NCBI RefSeq assembly: GCF_000422825.1
Contig: NZ_KE383929.1
Coordinates: 310,001 to 374,000, forward strand
Source: Nocardioides insulae DSM 17944
GTDB taxonomy: Bacteria > Actinomycetota > Actinomycetes > Propionibacteriales > Nocardioidaceae
DNA length: 64,000 nt
Direction: 5' to 3'
Part shown: positions 1 through 8,207 of the stretch, in pieces
How the letters are laid out: every line of letters begins with the position of its first letter
Numbering within the stretch: position 1 is the stretch's first letter
The notes under the pieces: generated by a model
Told to the model about the DNA's origin: nothing
Database searches by the model: none
The model's input: only the letters and a program-made list of their open reading frames with translations
Position numbers and translations under genes: made by a program

Positions 1-573
1 CGCGTCGTCACCGGAGTAGACCGTGTAGCCGAGATCGATCAGCCGAGTGCCGCGGGCGAGATCTCCGGCGGCCTCCTTGACCGCGACGACGGTGTCCCAG
101 CCGATGGCCTCGCGGTAGACGTCGTAGCCGATCGCGGTGCCGGTGCGCCCAGGCACGTCGTAGAGCATCACCGGCACGTCGACGCCGGAGACGACCTGGC
201 GGAAGTGCTCGCGCACCCCGGCCTGGCCGGGCTTGCTGTAGTAAGGGGTGACCAGGAGCAGCCCGTCCACGCCGATCTTCTCGGCCTGACGGGCCAGCTC
301 GAGACTGGTGCGGGTGTCGTTGGTGCCGATGCCGGCGACGATCTTGACCTCACCGCCGACGGCGTCCTTGACCGCAGCGAGGATCTCGCCGTCCTCGACG
401 ACGCTGGTCGTCGGGGACTCGCCGGTCGTGCCCGAGACGACCAGACCATCGTGGCCGTGCGCGACCAGATGCCGGGCGACCTTCTGCACGCCCTCGAGGT
501 CGACCGAGCCGTCTGTCTGGAACGGGGTGGCCATCGCCGTCAGGACGGTGCCGAAGGGCGCAGCAGAACTCAT
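1..573 (-). CDS. dapA: 4-hydroxy-tetrahydrodipicolinate synthase, N-terminal part (cut by window edge)
   Basis: Condenses pyruvate with aspartate semialdehyde at the entry of the lysine/diaminopimelate pathway (cytoplasmic TIM barrel). The first 191 residues are present. Seen: the GTTGE motif near residue 48, the VTPYYSKP segment with the catalytic-type tyrosine near 111, and VAVKEAAGD with the Schiff-base lysine at K166. The rest lies beyond position 1. The ATG at 573 is preceded by TACCCT and exactly 6 nt, so the mRNA is probably leaderless. dapA commonly sits near thyA and folA in actinobacteria, as here, though other genes intervene. Confidence 0.96.
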   Translation of the reverse strand, partial: MSSAAPFGTVLTAMATPFQTDGSVDLEGVQKVARHLVAHGHDGLVVSGTTGESPTTSVVEDGEILAAVKDAVGGEVKIVAGIGTNDTRTSLELARQAEKIGVDGLLLVTPYYSKPGQAGVREHFRQVVSGVDVPVMLYDVPGRTGTAIGYDVYREAIGWDTVVAVKEAAGDLARGTRLIDLGYTVYSGDDA

Positions 574-579
574 GGGCCC

Positions 580-585
580 AGGGTA
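580..585 (-). promoter_or_regulatory. -10 hexamer TACCCT of dapA (leaderless)
   Basis: On the minus strand TACCCT is followed by 6 nt and then the dapA ATG. This spacing puts the transcript 5' end at the start codon. No convincing -35 is seen. Confidence 0.55.
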
Positions 586-813
586 TCGCCCAGTTCCCCG
601 TCCCACCGCTCCGGTAGGCCTGCGCGTCGTCGCTCGGTACCAGCGGGTGGCGCCATCCCGCCACCACCCGATGCGCACTGCCTGGATGGCCCGCGCGTCC
701 GCCCGAACCGTCAGGCGCTTGGCCCGGCTCGGCGGATGCGGACGCCGTGCCCTGCCCGGATCGGCCGGATCCGCCCGGACCGGCCCGGACCGCTCGGCTA
801 CGGACCGGCGGGC

Positions 814-1746
814 TCACACCCGCGGCATCACCTCGGTGGCCACCAGCTTGAGGTGGTCCAGATCGCTCAGATCGAGCACCTGGAGGTAGACCCGCTCCAC
901 ACCGGCATCGGCGTAGGCCCGGAGCTTGGCGATCGCCTCCTCGGGCGTGCCGGCGACGCCGTTGGTCCGAAGCTCCTCCTTGTCCCGCCCGATCGCTGCT
1001 GCGCGACGCTCGACCTCGCTCTCGTCGCTGCCCACGCACAGGACCAGCGCCGCGGAGTAGGTCATCGAGTCGGCCGGCCTGCCGGCGCGCTGGACGGCGG
1101 CGCGAACGCGCTCGAACTGGGTCCGCACCGACTCCAGCGGGCCGAAGGGGAGGTTGAACTCGTCGGCGTAGGCCGCTGCCAGGGCGGGGGTGCGCACCTT
1201 GCCCTTCCCGCCGATCACGATCGGCGGGCCGCCCCGGTGGCCGGCACGCTGCGTCGGCTTGGGCAGCCCGGGGCTGTCGCTGACCTGGTAGTGCACGCCC
1301 TCGTGGGCATACCCGCCCTCGCTCCCCCACAGCCCGGTGATCACGGCGAGCTGCTCCTCGAGCCGGTCGAAACGCTCGCCGACCCCGGGGAACGGGATCC
1401 CGTAGGCCCGGTGCTCGGCCTCGAACCAACCGGCTCCGAGGCCGAAGTCGACCCGTCCGCCCGACATCTGGTCGACCTGGGCGACCTGCACCGCCAGCGG
1501 GCCCGGGTGCCGGAAGGTGGCGCTGGTGACCAGGGTGCCGAGCCGGATCGTGGAGGTCTCCCTGGCCAGGCCGGCCAGCGTCGTCCACGCGTCGGTCGGA
1601 CCGGGCAGCCCGTCGCCCCCCATGGCCAGGTAGTGGTCGGACCGGAAGAAGGCTCCGAACCCGAGGTCCTCGGCCGTGCTGGCCACGGCCAGGAGGTCGT
1701 CGTAGGTGGCGCCCTGTTGGGGCTCGGTGAAGATGCGCAGCTCCAT
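814..1746 (-). CDS. LLM-class (F420-dependent type) oxidoreductase, TIGR03560-like
   Basis: 310-residue luciferase-like monooxygenase-fold protein beginning MELRIFTEPQQGATY. Seen: the LLM N-terminus with AEDLGFGAFFRSDHYLAM near residues 27-44, a central LGTLVTSATFRHPG block, and the downstream GRVDFGLGAGWFEAEHRAYG segment typical of this flavin/F420 family. The substrate cannot be read from sequence. The ATG at 1746 was chosen because the family start is here and because CACAGT plus 6 nt precedes it, matching other leaderless genes of this window. About 240 bp separate its end from dapA. Confidence 0.88.
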   Translation of the reverse strand: MELRIFTEPQQGATYDDLLAVASTAEDLGFGAFFRSDHYLAMGGDGLPGPTDAWTTLAGLARETSTIRLGTLVTSATFRHPGPLAVQVAQVDQMSGGRVDFGLGAGWFEAEHRAYGIPFPGVGERFDRLEEQLAVITGLWGSEGGYAHEGVHYQVSDSPGLPKPTQRAGHRGGPPIVIGGKGKVRTPALAAAYADEFNLPFGPLESVRTQFERVRAAVQRAGRPADSMTYSAALVLCVGSDESEVERRAAAIGRDKEELRTNGVAGTPEEAIAKLRAYADAGVERVYLQVLDLSDLDHLKLVATEVMPRV

Positions 1747-1752
1747 GCGGGC

Positions 1753-1758
1753 ACTGTG
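1753..1758 (-). promoter_or_regulatory. -10-like CACAGT of the LLM gene
   Basis: Minus-strand CACAGT followed by 6 nt and the ATG at 1746. It has the same geometry as the TANNNT leaderless promoters in this window, with C at the first position. Confidence 0.35.
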
Positions 1759-1858
1759 CCACAGCCCTGGAGCCGCCCGCCCGAGCGGTCTGCGCCGCGG
1801 AGGTCTTGGCCGGTCACGGTCAGGTCTGGGATCATGTCGAGCGCGCGAGAGGAGACCC

Positions 1859-2488
1859 ATGAGGCGTACGCCGGCACGGCCTCCTCTACGCGCGACCCGT
1901 GGCGCGATCGCGGGCACCGTGTGCGGCCTCGGCGCAGTGGTCGCTCACCAGGTCGCCGGTGGGACGGTTCCGCACTGGTCGGCCGCCCTGATCTGGCCGG
2001 CCTCGGTGCTGCTGTGCACCTGGCTGGTGACCCGAGGCGGCCTGAGCGTGACCCGCGCCGTCCTCGCGGCCGCGGCGGCGCAGTTGGGGTGGCACCTGAT
2101 CATGGCCCTCCCCGGCACCGGCTCGGGCATGTCGGGGATGCACCACCCCGGGATGGCCCACCACGACATGGCGCTCGGGATGTCCCACGAGATGGGCGGC
2201 ATGCAGCCCGGGATGTCCGGCGCGGATCCGATGACCCACTCCGGCTCCGACCATTCGATGCTGATCGCCCATGCGGTGGTCGCGCTGGTGACCGTCGTGG
2301 TCTGCCAGGGCGCAGACCGAGCCGTCCTCGGAATGCTCATCGAGTGGCTCACGCCCCTGCACGCAAGCATCCGGCTGCGGCTCCTGGTCCTTCAGCGGCC
2401 ACCCGCGCTGCGTGACCGATCCACGCCGGCCCTGCGGCCGGCTCCCTCACCCGCCACCCGGCGCGGTCCACCGCTCGCCCTGGTCTGA
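1859..2488 (+). CDS. Met/His-rich polytopic membrane protein, probable copper-related
   Basis: 209 residues. The start is the ATG just after the ribosome site AGAGGAGACCC. Hydrophobic segments lie at about residues 15-60 and 65-85, and another at about 138-158. Between the second and third groups is an extended loop packed with Met and His (repeated GM, HH, MxxM patterns such as MSGMHHPGM), as in copper-handling proteins. No family was recognised. A PepSY protein with its own Met/His cluster follows 91 bp downstream on the same strand, supporting a shared metal role. The function is inferred from composition only. Confidence 0.7.
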   Translation: MRRTPARPPLRATRGAIAGTVCGLGAVVAHQVAGGTVPHWSAALIWPASVLLCTWLVTRGGLSVTRAVLAAAAAQLGWHLIMALPGTGSGMSGMHHPGMAHHDMALGMSHEMGGMQPGMSGADPMTHSGSDHSMLIAHAVVALVTVVVCQGADRAVLGMLIEWLTPLHASIRLRLLVLQRPPALRDRSTPALRPAPSPATRRGPPLALV

Positions 2489-2579
2489 ACACACACTCTC
2501 TCGGGCACCACGCCGCCCTCGCGTCCACCGCGACGGACGCTGCGTGCTGCCGCCGACCCTCAGACCTGCGAGGACCACG

Positions 2580-4082
2580 ATGACGACCATCGAACACGAC
2601 CCGTCCCGACCCCCCGGTTCCGATCCGCCCGACGCACCCTCCGGTCGGCCTCGGAGCCTGCGGCCGCTGCTGTCTCGGCTGCATTTCTACGCCGGCGTCC
2701 TGGTGGCGCCGTTCCTGCTCGTCGCCGCGGCGAGCGGATTCCTCTATGCCGCCACACCCCAGATCGAGCAGCTGGTGTACGCCGATGAGCTCCAGGCCGC
2801 CACCTCCGGCCCCCCGATCTCCCTCGACGACCAGATCGCTGCCGCGCGGGCGGTCGAGCCCGATCTCCCGATCGCCGCCGTACGCCCCGCACCGGAGGAC
2901 GGCGACACCACCCGGGTGCTCTTCGACATGGGCCAGAGCGCCGAGAGCCGGCACCTCGCCGTCTTCGTAGACCCGGCCAGCGGCGAGACGCAGGGCGAAC
3001 TGACCGTCTACGGCACCTCCGGTTCGCTTCCGCTCCGCACCTGGGTCGATGAACTCCACCGCAGCCTCCATCTCGGCTCGGTCGGCCGGGTCTACTCGGA
3101 ACTGGCCGCCTCCTGGCTGTGGGTGATCGCCCTGGCCGGGGTCGCGCTGTGGTGGACCTCCCCCCGCCGCAAGGAACGTGCAGGCGAGCGTGCCCGCGCA
3201 CGCCTCCTGCCGACGCGGAGCGGCAGCCCGCGTCGCCGCACCCTCTCCTGGCACGGCGCGGTGGGCACCTGGGTGGTGCTCGGCTTCCTGATGCTCTCGG
3301 CCACGGGACTCACCTGGTCCCAGTTCGCCGGCGCCAACGTCACCGAACTGCGCACGGCGCTGAACTGGTCGACCCCCGCGGTCACCGCCGACCTCGAGTC
3401 CGACGTACCGGTCGACGAACATGCCGGGCACGCCGGACATGACATGAGCGACATGGACGGCATGGAGGGCATGGAGATGCCTCCCGAGGACTCCCCCGGC
3501 GTCGGCTACCAGACCGCTTGGGACGCCGCCCGCACGGAGGGCCTCACCGCTGACGCCGAGATCACGCCACCGGCGGGCGCGACCGGCACCTATGTCGTCA
3601 CCGAGATCCATCGCGCCTGGCCCACCCAGGTCGACGCGGCCGCGGTCGACCCGGCCAGCGGCGAGGTGGTGGACGTGGTGCGCTTCGACGACTACCCGTT
3701 CATGGCCAAGCTCGCGCGCTGGGGCATCGACCTGCACATGGGCACCCTCTTCGGGGTCTGGAACCAGCTGGGACTCATGCTGCTCGCCGGAGCACTGGTC
3801 ACCATGATCGTGTGGGGCTACCGGATGTGGTGGCTGCGCCGTCCCACCGGCTCCCGCCGGCCTGGGACGCCGCCGCTGCGGGAGGCGTGGCGAGCGGCAT
3901 CGCCGCTCCAGCTGACCCTGTTCGCCGCCGGCACGCTGGTGATCGCCTGGTTCATGCCGGTGCTCGGTGTGAGCCTGCTGCTCTTCTTGGCCCTCGACCA
4001 GATCCTGGGCGCCAACCAGCGTGCCCGGGCCGGGGCCGCGGAGCGGGCTAGGGAACGGGCTTCTCGCCCCGAGGACGGGTGA
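2580..4082 (+). CDS. PepSY-associated TM helix protein with Met/His-rich loop
   Basis: 500-residue membrane protein of the PepSY_TM family. TM1 lies at about residues 34-56, and a second TM at about 178-196 is followed by an Arg-rich cytoplasmic stretch. A third is near 230-245, and two C-terminal TM segments lie at about 390-415 and 445-475. Between TM3 and the second PepSY-like domain (about 279-302) is a Met/His/Asp cluster (HAGHAGHDM, then repeated DGM/EGM), a likely copper ligand site. The ATG at 2580 gives the usual N-terminus. The 3' end overlaps folA tail to tail by 35 bp. A partner role with the upstream Met/His protein is inferred. Confidence 0.85.
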   Translation: MTTIEHDPSRPPGSDPPDAPSGRPRSLRPLLSRLHFYAGVLVAPFLLVAAASGFLYAATPQIEQLVYADELQAATSGPPISLDDQIAAARAVEPDLPIAAVRPAPEDGDTTRVLFDMGQSAESRHLAVFVDPASGETQGELTVYGTSGSLPLRTWVDELHRSLHLGSVGRVYSELAASWLWVIALAGVALWWTSPRRKERAGERARARLLPTRSGSPRRRTLSWHGAVGTWVVLGFLMLSATGLTWSQFAGANVTELRTALNWSTPAVTADLESDVPVDEHAGHAGHDMSDMDGMEGMEMPPEDSPGVGYQTAWDAARTEGLTADAEITPPAGATGTYVVTEIHRAWPTQVDAAAVDPASGEVVDVVRFDDYPFMAKLARWGIDLHMGTLFGVWNQLGLMLLAGALVTMIVWGYRMWWLRRPTGSRRPGTPPLREAWRAASPLQLTLFAAGTLVIAWFMPVLGVSLLLFLALDQILGANQRARAGAAERARERASRPEDG

Positions 4083-4536
4083 GCCACACCCGCTCGTAGT
4101 GCTCGAACCTCTCCCGCTTCGACTCGGTCCACGCGGCCGGGTCGAAGCGGGGGTAGTGCACGTCGCCCTCCGGACGCAGCGGCACCCGGGTGAGCACCTG
4201 CTCGGTGGCGTACGGCAGCGCCGCGGCGTACACCTGGGCACCGCCGGCCACCATGATGTCGCCGGGCAGCCCGGCGGCCACCCGGAGCGCCGTAGCGATG
4301 TCGTGGGCTACCTCGACGCCATCCGCGTGCCAGGCGCGGTCGCGGGTGAGGACCACCGTCGTACGACCGGGGAGCGGCCGGCCGATCGACTCGAACGTGG
4401 TTCGTCCCATCACCAGGGTGTGCCCCCAGGTGAGTTCCTTGAACTGCTTCTGCTCGCCGGGCACCTGCCACGGGATGTCCGGACCGTTGCCGATCACGTC
4501 GTTCTCGGCGACGGCGGCAACCAGGACGACGCGCAC
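4048..4536 (-). CDS. folA: Dihydrofolate reductase
   Basis: Reduces dihydrofolate to tetrahydrofolate with NADPH. 162 residues, normal for the family. Seen: VAAVAENDVIGNGPDIPW at the N-terminus (substrate-site Asp and Trp), LVMGRTTFESIGRPLPGR (NADPH site), and the VAGGAQVYAAAL block. The start is taken as the GTG at 4536, preceded by GGTGGGGGA and 19 bp after the thyA stop. thyA-folA is a natural operon because thymidylate synthase makes the dihydrofolate that FolA recycles. Confidence 0.95.
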   Translation of the reverse strand: MRVVLVAAVAENDVIGNGPDIPWQVPGEQKQFKELTWGHTLVMGRTTFESIGRPLPGRTTVVLTRDRAWHADGVEVAHDIATALRVAAGLPGDIMVAGGAQVYAAALPYATEQVLTRVPLRPEGDVHYPRFDPAAWTESKRERFEHYERVWLTRPRGEKPVP

Positions 4537-4555
4537 TCCCCCACCCGACGCCGAT

Positions 4556-5365
4556 TCAGACCGCAATGGGTGCCTTGATGCCGGGGTGGGGGTCGTAGCC
4601 CTCCACCGCGATGTGCTCGAGCTCGAAGGCGTCGATCTCCTTGACCTCGGGGTCCAGCCACAGGGTCGGCAACGGCCTGGGCTCGCGGCCGAGCTGGAGA
4701 CGGGCCTGGTCGAGGTGGTTGAGGTAGAGGTGGGCGTCGCCGAGGGTGTGCACGAAGTCACCCACCTCGAGACCGGTCACCTGCGCCACCATGTGGGTGA
4801 GCAGCGCGTAGGAGGCAATGTTGAAGGGGACGCCGAGGAACACGTCCGCGGATCGCTGGTAGAGCTGACAGGAGAGCCTTCCCGGGCCGTCCTGCTGGGG
4901 AGCGACGTAGAACTGGAACAGGCTGTGGCACGGCGGGAGCGCCATGTCGTCCACCTGGGCGGGGTTCCAGGCCGAGACCAGGTGACGCCGCGAGTCCGGG
5001 TTGGTCCGGATCTGGTCGATCACCTGGGCGAGCTGGTCGATCTGGCGTCCGTCCGGGGCCGGCCAGCTCCGCCACTGGGCGCCGTAGACGGGCCCCAGAT
5101 CGCCGTCCTCGTCCGCCCATTCGTCCCAGATCGAGATCCCTCGCTCCTGTAGCCAGCGCACGTTGGTGTCGCCGCGCAGGAACCACAGCAGTTCACCGAA
5201 CACGGACCGGGTGTGGATCTTCTTCGTGGTCACCAGGGGGAACCCGGCGGTCAGGTCGAAGCGCATCTGGTGACCGAAGACCGACAGCGTGCCCGTGCCG
5301 GTACGGTCACCCTTCTCCGCTCCGTCGTCGAGGATGCGTTGGAGGAGGTCGAGGTACGGGCGCAC
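4556..5365 (-). CDS. thyA: Thymidylate synthase
   Basis: Methylates dUMP to dTMP using methylene-tetrahydrofolate. 269 residues. Seen: [14 protein letters not shown] at the N-terminus, [15 protein letters not shown], the nucleophile C146 in [12 protein letters not shown] (same position as in E. coli ThyA), and the C-terminal [10 protein letters not shown]. The GTG at 5365 is preferred over the out-of-frame ATG at 5367, and TAGGGT plus 6 nt precedes it, so the mRNA is probably leaderless. folA follows 19 bp downstream. Confidence 0.97.
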   Translation of the reverse strand: MRPYLDLLQRILDDGAEKGDRTGTGTLSVFGHQMRFDLTAGFPLVTTKKIHTRSVFGELLWFLRGDTNVRWLQERGISIWDEWADEDGDLGPVYGAQWRSWPAPDGRQIDQLAQVIDQIRTNPDSRRHLVSAWNPAQVDDMALPPCHSLFQFYVAPQQDGPGRLSCQLYQRSADVFLGVPFNIASYALLTHMVAQVTGLEVGDFVHTLGDAHLYLNHLDQARLQLGREPRPLPTLWLDPEVKEIDAFELEHIAVEGYDPHPGIKAPIAV

Positions 5366-5371
5366 ATCCCC

Positions 5372-5377
5372 ACCCTA
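5372..5377 (-). promoter_or_regulatory. -10 hexamer TAGGGT of thyA-folA (leaderless)
   Basis: Minus-strand TAGGGT, 6 nt, then the GTG start of thyA. It supports GTG as the real start. Confidence 0.55.
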
Positions 5378-5453
5378 GGCGGTGCCCACCCGGCCGAGAC
5401 ACACGACGTGCGGGCCATCGGAATCGGGTTCGGGTGGGCGTGGGTCGGGTCGA

Positions 5454-7073
5454 TCAGTCCGTGCTCGGGATCTCGCCGGGCCGGTACCGCGGCAGTCGGG
5501 AGGCGGGGAGCGCGGCCGCCGCGCTGATGCCGGCCAGGATCAGGAACCCGAGTTTCAGGGTCTGCAGCCGCTGGTCCTCGTTCAGCTCGACGGCGGCCTC
5601 CACCTGCTCGGGGGTGGCCGAGGTCGTCGCGAGGACCTCGCGCAGGTCGTCGTTGCTCACGAAGTTCACGTTGTCCAGGTCCACCTGAGCGACCAGTTCC
5701 GGTGGCAGTTCGGGGTGCTCCTGCACCGACGAGACGATGCCTGCGCTCAGCGTGGTCACCAGCACCGCACCCATGACCGCGGTACCGACCGCCGAGGCGA
5801 GGTTCTGCGCGGTCCCGCGCAGCGAGCCGACGTCACCGGCCAGCCTCTTCGGCGCAGCCGTGACCAACACGTTGAAGACCAGGGTCACCAGGGCGCCCTG
5901 CCCGATCCCGAAGGCGATCAGCCCCACGATTGTCGGAAGCGTCTCCCAGTTGTTCGTCACCACCAGGGCGAGCCAGACCAGGGCGACCGTGGTCAGACCG
6001 AACGCGAACAGCGCGATGGTGCGCGGGGCGAACCGCTGATAGAAGCGGACGACCAGTGTCGCGGTCACGAAGACGGTGAGGTTGAAGGGCATCATCGCCA
6101 GCGAGGTGTCGAACGGCGTACGCCCCTGCACGACCTGGATGTAGGTCGGGACGGTGAAGTTGACCGCCGCCTCCATCGCCACGATCACGAACATCGCGTA
6201 GACGGCGGCGCGCTCGGTCGGGCGGGCGAGCACGCTCAGATCGACCAACGGGACCTGGCCCCGGCGCATCCGCCGCCCGGTCCAGACGAAGAAGGCCTGC
6301 CCGAAGATGATCCCGAGTACCACCAGCACCGGAGCGGGCGACACGCCAGCGATGGAGAACGGCGCCGAGTCCTCGGCGCGCAGGATCCCCCAGCCGTTGA
6401 GGTTGTTGAACCCCAGGGTCAAGGAGACGACCGCCGCGCCGACGAGGACCGAGGCGAACAGGTCGATCCGGATGGTGCGGTCACCGCGGTCGGCGCGAAG
6501 GCCGAAGCTGAACGCGAAGACGGCCACCGCCAGTCCCAGGGTGATGGCGAAGACGGGGCGCCAGCCGACCAGCGTGCCCAGGGTGCCGCCGATGAGGAAG
6601 GCGCTCACGCCGGAGAAGGCGCGGGCCGAGCCGAGCGAACCGACCGCGGTGGCCTGCTGGTCGCCCTTGTAGTTCTCGGCGATGAGGGCGACCAGCGCGG
6701 GCACGATGATCGCGGCCGCACCACCGGCGAGCACCTGGCCGCCGATCGCCCACCCCACGCTGGGCGCGAGCATCATCATCACCGAGGACGTCGCGAACAC
6801 CACGACGACGACGCGGAAGATGAGCACCCACCCGACCCGCTGGCCCAGCTTGGCCCCGGTCATCACCAGGGCAGCAACCGCCAGTCCGTAGGCGACGATG
6901 GTGGAACTGACCACGGTAGGCGGGACCTCGAAGTCCTCGACCATGCCACCGATGGAGATCGGCAGCGCGGCGACGTTGAACGACATCAGCACCTGGGCGA
7001 GGAAGAGTCCGACCATCGGTCCCCAGGACCGTCGCTCCTGGACGGGATCGGTGAGGGCAGCGGAGGTCGACAT
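5454..7073 (-). CDS. MFS transporter (DHA2-like, 14-TM type), coupled to glutaminase
   Basis: 539 residues with many hydrophobic helices, e.g. VGLFLAQVLMSFNVAALPI at about 21-39, and a Gly-rich SLRGTAQNLASAVGTAVMG block late in the protein, as in drug:proton antiporters. A soluble loop of about 60 residues precedes the last helix (about 505-525). The ATG at 7073 lies 2 bp after the glsA stop, with AAGGAG inside the glsA 3' end, so translation is coupled. The pairing suggests transport of glutamate, glutamine or a related amine, by analogy with glutaminase-antiporter pairs. The substrate is not readable. Confidence 0.88.
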   Translation of the reverse strand: MSTSAALTDPVQERRSWGPMVGLFLAQVLMSFNVAALPISIGGMVEDFEVPPTVVSSTIVAYGLAVAALVMTGAKLGQRVGWVLIFRVVVVVFATSSVMMMLAPSVGWAIGGQVLAGGAAAIIVPALVALIAENYKGDQQATAVGSLGSARAFSGVSAFLIGGTLGTLVGWRPVFAITLGLAVAVFAFSFGLRADRGDRTIRIDLFASVLVGAAVVSLTLGFNNLNGWGILRAEDSAPFSIAGVSPAPVLVVLGIIFGQAFFVWTGRRMRRGQVPLVDLSVLARPTERAAVYAMFVIVAMEAAVNFTVPTYIQVVQGRTPFDTSLAMMPFNLTVFVTATLVVRFYQRFAPRTIALFAFGLTTVALVWLALVVTNNWETLPTIVGLIAFGIGQGALVTLVFNVLVTAAPKRLAGDVGSLRGTAQNLASAVGTAVMGAVLVTTLSAGIVSSVQEHPELPPELVAQVDLDNVNFVSNDDLREVLATTSATPEQVEAAVELNEDQRLQTLKLGFLILAGISAAAALPASRLPRYRPGEIPSTD

Positions 7074-7075
7074 GG

Positions 7076-8098
7076 TCAGCGGTTCTCCTTCGTGGTCCGG
7101 GCGGCCGGATGGGCCGCCGAGGCGAAGAGGTTGAGCCCCAGGGCGCGGGAGAGGTAGGCGCACGCCCGCTGGCCCCGGACGCTGTTGCCGGCGGTGTCCA
7201 GCCTGGGTGAGAAGGTGGCGAGGCCGCCCTTGCCGGGCGACACGGCGACGATGCCGCCGGAGACGCCGGACTTGGCCGGCAGCCCGATCTCGAAGAGCCA
7301 CTCCCCGGACCGCTCGTACAGGCCGCACGAGGCCAGCAGCGCCAAGGTGTCTCGCGCCACCTCCGCGGAGACGACCTGCTCACCGGTGCGCGGGTTGACC
7401 CCGCCATCGGCGAGCGTCGCACCCATCACCGCGAGGTCGGTCGCGTTCACCGCGAGGGAGCACTGCCGGGTGTAGATGTCCACCGCGTCCAGGGGGTCCA
7501 TGTCGAACCGGCCGTAGCTCTCCAGGAGTCGTGCGATGGCCTTGTTGCGCTGGTTGGTGAGGATCTCGGAGTGGTAGACGGCCCCGTCGAGCTCCAGGGC
7601 TCGCCCCGCGAACCTGGACAGGCCGGTGCGGATGTTCTCCCACTGCTCGGCCGGAGTCGCGCCAGGCATCAGAGCTGTGGTGGCCAGTGCGCCGGCGTTG
7701 ACCATCGAGTTCATCGGGCTGCCCCGGTTGAGTTCCACGGCCATCACCGAGTTGAACGGCAGCCCGGTGTTGTTCACGCCCACCTGCTCGTGCACGTCCT
7801 CATGACCGATCGCCTCACAGACCAGAGCGAAGACGAAGGCCTTGGAGATGGACTGGATCGAGAAGGTGCGGGCCACCTCGCCGGCGGCGTACGTGCTGCC
7901 GTCCACGGCGACCAGGGCCACCCCGAACCAGCGCGGGTCCGCGGCCGCGAGCACCGGGATGTAGTCGGCGACCTGGCCCTCGTCCAGGTCGGCGTACCTG
8001 CGCAGGGCCCCCGCGACGAGGGCCTCCAACCGCTCCTCGCCCGGCAGTCCTCCGGTGAAGGCCGACTGCTCGACGTCGGTCAGATCCGTCTCGAACAT
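7076..8098 (-). CDS. glsA: Glutaminase A
   Basis: Hydrolyses glutamine to glutamate and ammonia. 340 residues of the serine-dependent glutaminase family. Seen: the S83-I-S-K86 catalytic motif within RTFSIQSISKAF, NNTGLPFNSVMA, the PMNSMVNAGAL segment, and a C-terminal KSGVSGGIVAVSPGKGG block. The ATG at 8098 follows AGGAGCTGCG. Upstream is the NCS2 permease on the same strand (109 bp gap). Downstream the MFS gene starts 2 bp after the stop. It extends the glutamine/glutamate theme of the window. Confidence 0.95.
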   Translation of the reverse strand: MFETDLTDVEQSAFTGGLPGEERLEALVAGALRRYADLDEGQVADYIPVLAAADPRWFGVALVAVDGSTYAAGEVARTFSIQSISKAFVFALVCEAIGHEDVHEQVGVNNTGLPFNSVMAVELNRGSPMNSMVNAGALATTALMPGATPAEQWENIRTGLSRFAGRALELDGAVYHSEILTNQRNKAIARLLESYGRFDMDPLDAVDIYTRQCSLAVNATDLAVMGATLADGGVNPRTGEQVVSAEVARDTLALLASCGLYERSGEWLFEIGLPAKSGVSGGIVAVSPGKGGLATFSPRLDTAGNSVRGQRACAYLSRALGLNLFASAAHPAARTTKENR

Positions 8099-8207
8099 CG
8101 CAGCTCCTGGTCCGGCAGCACCACTGGCCCGCGGCGCTCGCACCGCCCCGACTCCTCAGCCGACCACACCGTTCCGGGGTCGGGTCCGCGCCACGCCGTC
8201 CAGCACG

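Noticed and set aside
574..813. Gene between dapA and the LLM oxidoreductase
   Set aside because: Only GC-rich repetitive sequence (CGGATC/GGACCG runs); no start with a ribosome site and no coding signature.
4048..4082. Frameshift or truncation at the PepSY/folA junction
   Set aside because: Both C-termini look normal; it is a short tail-to-tail overlap.
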